Shown here in pieces: positions 61,279 through 64,000 of a stretch of DNA of 64,000 nucleotides. Source of the DNA: Endotrypanum monterogeii (taxonomy: Eukaryota > Euglenozoa > Kinetoplastea > Trypanosomatida > Trypanosomatidae); the NCBI GenBank assembly GCA_000333855.2, contig CM007348.1, forward strand, positions 664,244-728,243, read 5' to 3'. The notes under the pieces were generated by a model that saw nothing but the letters and a program-made list of their open reading frames with translations, was not told the origin of the DNA and searched no databases. The translations under genes were made by a program, and so were the position numbers. Position 1 is the first letter of the stretch, and each line of letters starts with the position of its first letter.

Positions 61279-64000
61279 ATGCGTGACCGTCGTCCATTGC
61301 TGAAAAAAGATGTAGAGGGGAGCGACACGGAGTTGGGCATGCCGGCAGAAACGGCCCAGGAGCGACATCGACGGCTCGAGAGGCGCCAGGCCAGGGACAC
61401 AAGGCGCGGTGTTATCAGCTACCTAATCTTCATCGGTGTGTTTCTCGGAATACCACTCTTCTTCGTGGCACAATACACGCCCTTCTTCGTGGTGCAAAAC
61501 GTGCGCTGTCGTCTTCAAGACAAGTACCTCTGGTCAGATAGGACTGTTCGAGCCATGGAGGACGGCTACGCGCGTTACTTCAACGAGCCACCGCTGTACT
61601 TATCAAAGGAGTACAATCGCACTATGATGTGGGGTACTTACGAGCCGAGCCGCATCTTTGCCGTGAAAAGCCGTTCTCGGCAGCCGGTCACTGTGGGAAT
61701 TGCGTGGTATGACTCAGCAATGAAGCATCCCCTGCGTCATATGATGCCGTATATGCACAACAAGGTGAATGCCCCACGCAGCGCGAAGAAGAAAGGTTCT
61801 GACCCTGAAACTATGCAGGTCCAGTGGGTCGTGCACGACGGGTTGCACTATGCCAAGGAAGTTGTGGAGGACCGAGGGAACAAGGTCCGTCTCGAGATCG
61901 AGTTTCTCAAGAGCCCCTTCGCAGATGCATGGCACGTGCGCATTCATGGCCGCAATGAAGGCGAATCGCCGCTGGTTATGGTAGTGTACATGTCGCACGC
62001 GGACACACGGGAGAGTATCGAGCTGGAGGCGCCAGTCGAGCAGAATAACGGTGACTGGAGTCCGGTTTTGAAGAGCCGCATGCAGCCAGAGGGGGAGACC
62101 TCACACACCGACTTGGTCTTCCGCGTCTATGATAATCATAACCCCCTACACGACACTGCCCCATGGCATGTTTATGGTCTGCAAGCGAATGTAGAGGAGG
62201 CCTTTGAGCGCAAGGCATGGGACGCGACTGGAGTGGCACCGGAGGAGCGTGCTGCGGCTGGCGGGAGAGGCATAGGAGGCGGCGTAGACGTTGGTGAGCT
62301 TCAGCAGCAACAGCTGGATTTCCGGCGTCTTCCTGAGTCTGCCTTCCCGTACATTCTGGCGAAGGACCCGCACTCGTTGCAGACACCCCTACCGACGGCG
62401 TCGCACAACGTTATGGTTCTGCGCAAAGCGTACGATTCAAATTTCCGCCTTGAATTGTCCCTCAGTCCTGCTGACCATGGTCCAGACAATGCGACTCCCG
62501 GAGCAGCAGGGGGCAACAGGATCGGCGACCTTATCCCGCGCTACGAGGCACTCAGTACGTGCCAGCTGACCAACGTGCTTCGGTGGAGGTCAAAGGCAAT
62601 CCGTCTGCACACCGCCAAGATCTTCCGTCCATGGCTTACGTTGTTCAACAGCACCAAGAACCTCTACGAGCGGATTGCCGCCATTACCTTGGCAGAGTTC
62701 TTCGGCTCGTTGACCTTCTCCAGCGGACACTACTTGCATGTGGATATGGACATGGACGACGCCTGGGACCAACAAGGGCGGGATGGAGATGTGCAGAGTG
62801 TTGAGCAGCTGCAGCCCTCACGGCATCAAAGCAGCGTTGTCGCTCTGATCGGGTCACGGACCGACGAGGCGTTTGGCCAGTCGACGTTGACTGGGCTGCC
62901 TCTTGTGTTTCTCACACGTTGGAACAAAGAGGTTGTGAAGGACATTGTCTCCTCATGGCTACTCGGCTCTCAGGACGCAGAAACGGGCTTTGTGCCGAAT
63001 CGCGCCGTATTTGGCGCGGACACGCGGTCTTTTACCCCGCGGGCACTGCGCTATGAGCATCCAACCTTTGCATCCCCTCCAACGCTGCTCCTAGGCCTGC
63101 AGTCACTGCTGAGAGAGATGGAGCGCAAGTCTACCCGACTTGCCACCGCGAATCGCCGCAAGATGCGCAATACGCCTGATTATTTTGAGAGGGAAAGGGC
63201 GGCTGACGAAGCATTTCTGCGTGCCATTTTGCCTGCACTGAGGCGCTGGCGCAAGTGGTGGCACCACACGCAGTGCGGAGGCGCCACGGACGAGCTAGCT
63301 CGACACTGTCGTTCTCGTAAGCCACTGGAGGAATGGCCGCACCGGCCGGTGGAGAACCAGCCGGAAAGTCTTTTGGTTTACCGCTGGCGGGGAAGGGATG
63401 GTCACCGGCTGCCGACAAGCGGCATGGTGGATTACCCGAGGCCTATCTGCCCCGGTGAGCACCACCGTGAAGCGCATGTAGATGCATTCTCGTGGGTGGC
63501 ACTACTAAGTACATTGATTAGTCGAATCGAAACCGATTTCCTGCACGAAGCTGAGAGTGTTCATGTTGACTGGGAGGCTCACCTGAACGCTGTGCATTGG
63601 GATGCCGCAGAGATGCGCTACAGTGACCGCATTGGATGCGACAGATGGACACACAGCCCATACTTCGGCTATGCTAATCTTTATCCTGTAATGCTAGGTG
63701 TTGTGCGGCGTGACCTCTCCAGGGCAGCGCGCACCATTGCGCTAGCTCAGCGTGAGCTGAAGAGTGACTACGGATTGATGTCCGTGTCTTACTCGTCGGT
63801 GCGTCTCGCGCGCGAGGCGGCTCTGCCGCACCATAACATGTGGATGGGCTATGTGTGGCCCTCTGCCAACGTGGTTTTCCTTCACGGACTAAGGCTTCAC
63901 TATCTGGATGCTCTGGGCAACACCAGTATCGCTAACGGCGGCTTGACAAAGGGATCGCTGCGTGGCTTCTACACAGATCTGCTGGTAGGTGTAGTGGAAA
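61279..64000 (+). CDS. GH63 family protein, glucosidase I-like, partial at the window edge
   Basis: The first ~907 codons of a glycoside hydrolase family 63 protein related to ER processing alpha-glucosidase I (GCS1/MOGS). It has a short cytosolic N-terminus, one transmembrane signal anchor at about residues 45-66 (VISYLIFIGVFLGIPLFFV), then a luminal part. Family landmarks: MMWGTYEPSRIFAVKSRS, VVHDGLHYAKEVVEDRG, FFGSLTFSSGHYL, SPPTLLLGLQSLL, LVYRWRGRDGHRLPTSG, EAHVDAFSWVALL, and YVWPSANVVFLHGLRLH. The segment that in active enzymes carries the acidic WDEGF catalytic signature aligns without gaps to STLTGLPLVFLTRW (residues 535-548), lacking both acids. The gene may therefore be a pseudoenzyme. 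The second catalytic residue lies beyond the window. The frame is open through the last base. ATG at 61279 follows the predicted acceptor. Confidence 0.85.
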   Translation, partial: MRDRRPLLKKDVEGSDTELGMPAETAQERHRRLERRQARDTRRGVISYLIFIGVFLGIPLFFVAQYTPFFVVQNVRCRLQDKYLWSDRTVRAMEDGYARYFNEPPLYLSKEYNRTMMWGTYEPSRIFAVKSRSRQPVTVGIAWYDSAMKHPLRHMMPYMHNKVNAPRSAKKKGSDPETMQVQWVVHDGLHYAKEVVEDRGNKVRLEIEFLKSPFADAWHVRIHGRNEGESPLVMVVYMSHADTRESIELEAPVEQNNGDWSPVLKSRMQPEGETSHTDLVFRVYDNHNPLHDTAPWHVYGLQANVEEAFERKAWDATGVAPEERAAAGGRGIGGGVDVGELQQQQLDFRRLPESAFPYILAKDPHSLQTPLPTASHNVMVLRKAYDSNFRLELSLSPADHGPDNATPGAAGGNRIGDLIPRYEALSTCQLTNVLRWRSKAIRLHTAKIFRPWLTLFNSTKNLYERIAAITLAEFFGSLTFSSGHYLHVDMDMDDAWDQQGRDGDVQSVEQLQPSRHQSSVVALIGSRTDEAFGQSTLTGLPLVFLTRWNKEVVKDIVSSWLLGSQDAETGFVPNRAVFGADTRSFTPRALRYEHPTFASPPTLLLGLQSLLREMERKSTRLATANRRKMRNTPDYFERERAADEAFLRAILPALRRWRKWWHHTQCGGATDELARHCRSRKPLEEWPHRPVENQPESLLVYRWRGRDGHRLPTSGMVDYPRPICPGEHHREAHVDAFSWVALLSTLISRIETDFLHEAESVHVDWEAHLNAVHWDAAEMRYSDRIGCDRWTHSPYFGYANLYPVMLGVVRRDLSRAARTIALAQRELKSDYGLMSVSYSSVRLAREAALPHHNMWMGYVWPSANVVFLHGLRLHYLDALGNTSIANGGLTKGSLRGFYTDLLVGVVE

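Noticed and set aside
1..64000. CRISPR arrays, prophage, or bacterial operons
   Set aside because: No spaced direct repeats; gene spacing, splice signals and families are clearly eukaryotic (kinetoplastid).

Overview
This window looks like nuclear DNA of a trypanosomatid, most likely a Leishmaniinae member (Leishmania or a close relative). The evidence is as follows. Genes are intronless and widely spaced. They form two long same-strand arrays rather than operons. Most have a pyrimidine tract plus AG (trans-splice acceptor) upstream of the first good ATG. Four copies of a ~550-bp SIDER2-like retroposon are present. I cannot name the species. Base composition is less GC-rich than typical Leishmania, especially between about 25 and 41 kb.

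Layout. From 1.4 to 29.7 kb all genes are on the minus strand: a membrane-anchored protein kinase, an unrecognised 552-aa protein, a CEP120-like centriolar coiled-coil protein, complex I subunit NDUFA13/GRIM-19, DPCD, an adenylation-carrier-ankyrin protein split by a homopolymer frameshift, the RNA polymerase I/III subunit RPAC2, the tRNA t6A enzyme SUA5, a DEAD-box helicase, CEP76, a TMEM50-family membrane protein and a glycerophosphodiester phosphodiesterase. From 35.3 kb to the right edge all genes are on the plus strand: two tandem divergent cullins, an LC8 dynein light chain, the adenine DNA glycosylase MUTYH, a kelch protein, a methyltransferase, a CS-domain/Sel1-like/membrane-tail protein, a mitochondrial PPR-like protein, a large coiled-coil protein, and a partial GH63 glucosidase-I-like protein that runs off the window.

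Between the arrays (29.65-35.27 kb) is a divergent strand-switch region. In trypanosomatids such regions are the usual start sites of polycistronic Pol II transcription. Here it has mirror-image base skew, with both outgoing strands G/T-rich, an AT-rich centre, and a strong hairpin at 30214-30241. I see no protein gene in it.

The SIDER2-like copies all lie just downstream of stop codons, in the transcribed orientation: after CEP120-like, the DEAD-box helicase, cullin A and cullin B. They are far more alike than the name 'degenerate retroposon' suggests. Two of them flank cullin B as direct repeats. The arrays mix housekeeping functions (tRNA modification, RNA polymerase, DNA repair, complex I) with an apparent excess of centriole/flagellum genes (CEP120-like, DPCD, CEP76, LC8). 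The most unusual items are the adenylation-carrier-ankyrin protein, the GH63 protein whose acidic catalytic signature is replaced, and the pair of cullins that have degenerated in different places.
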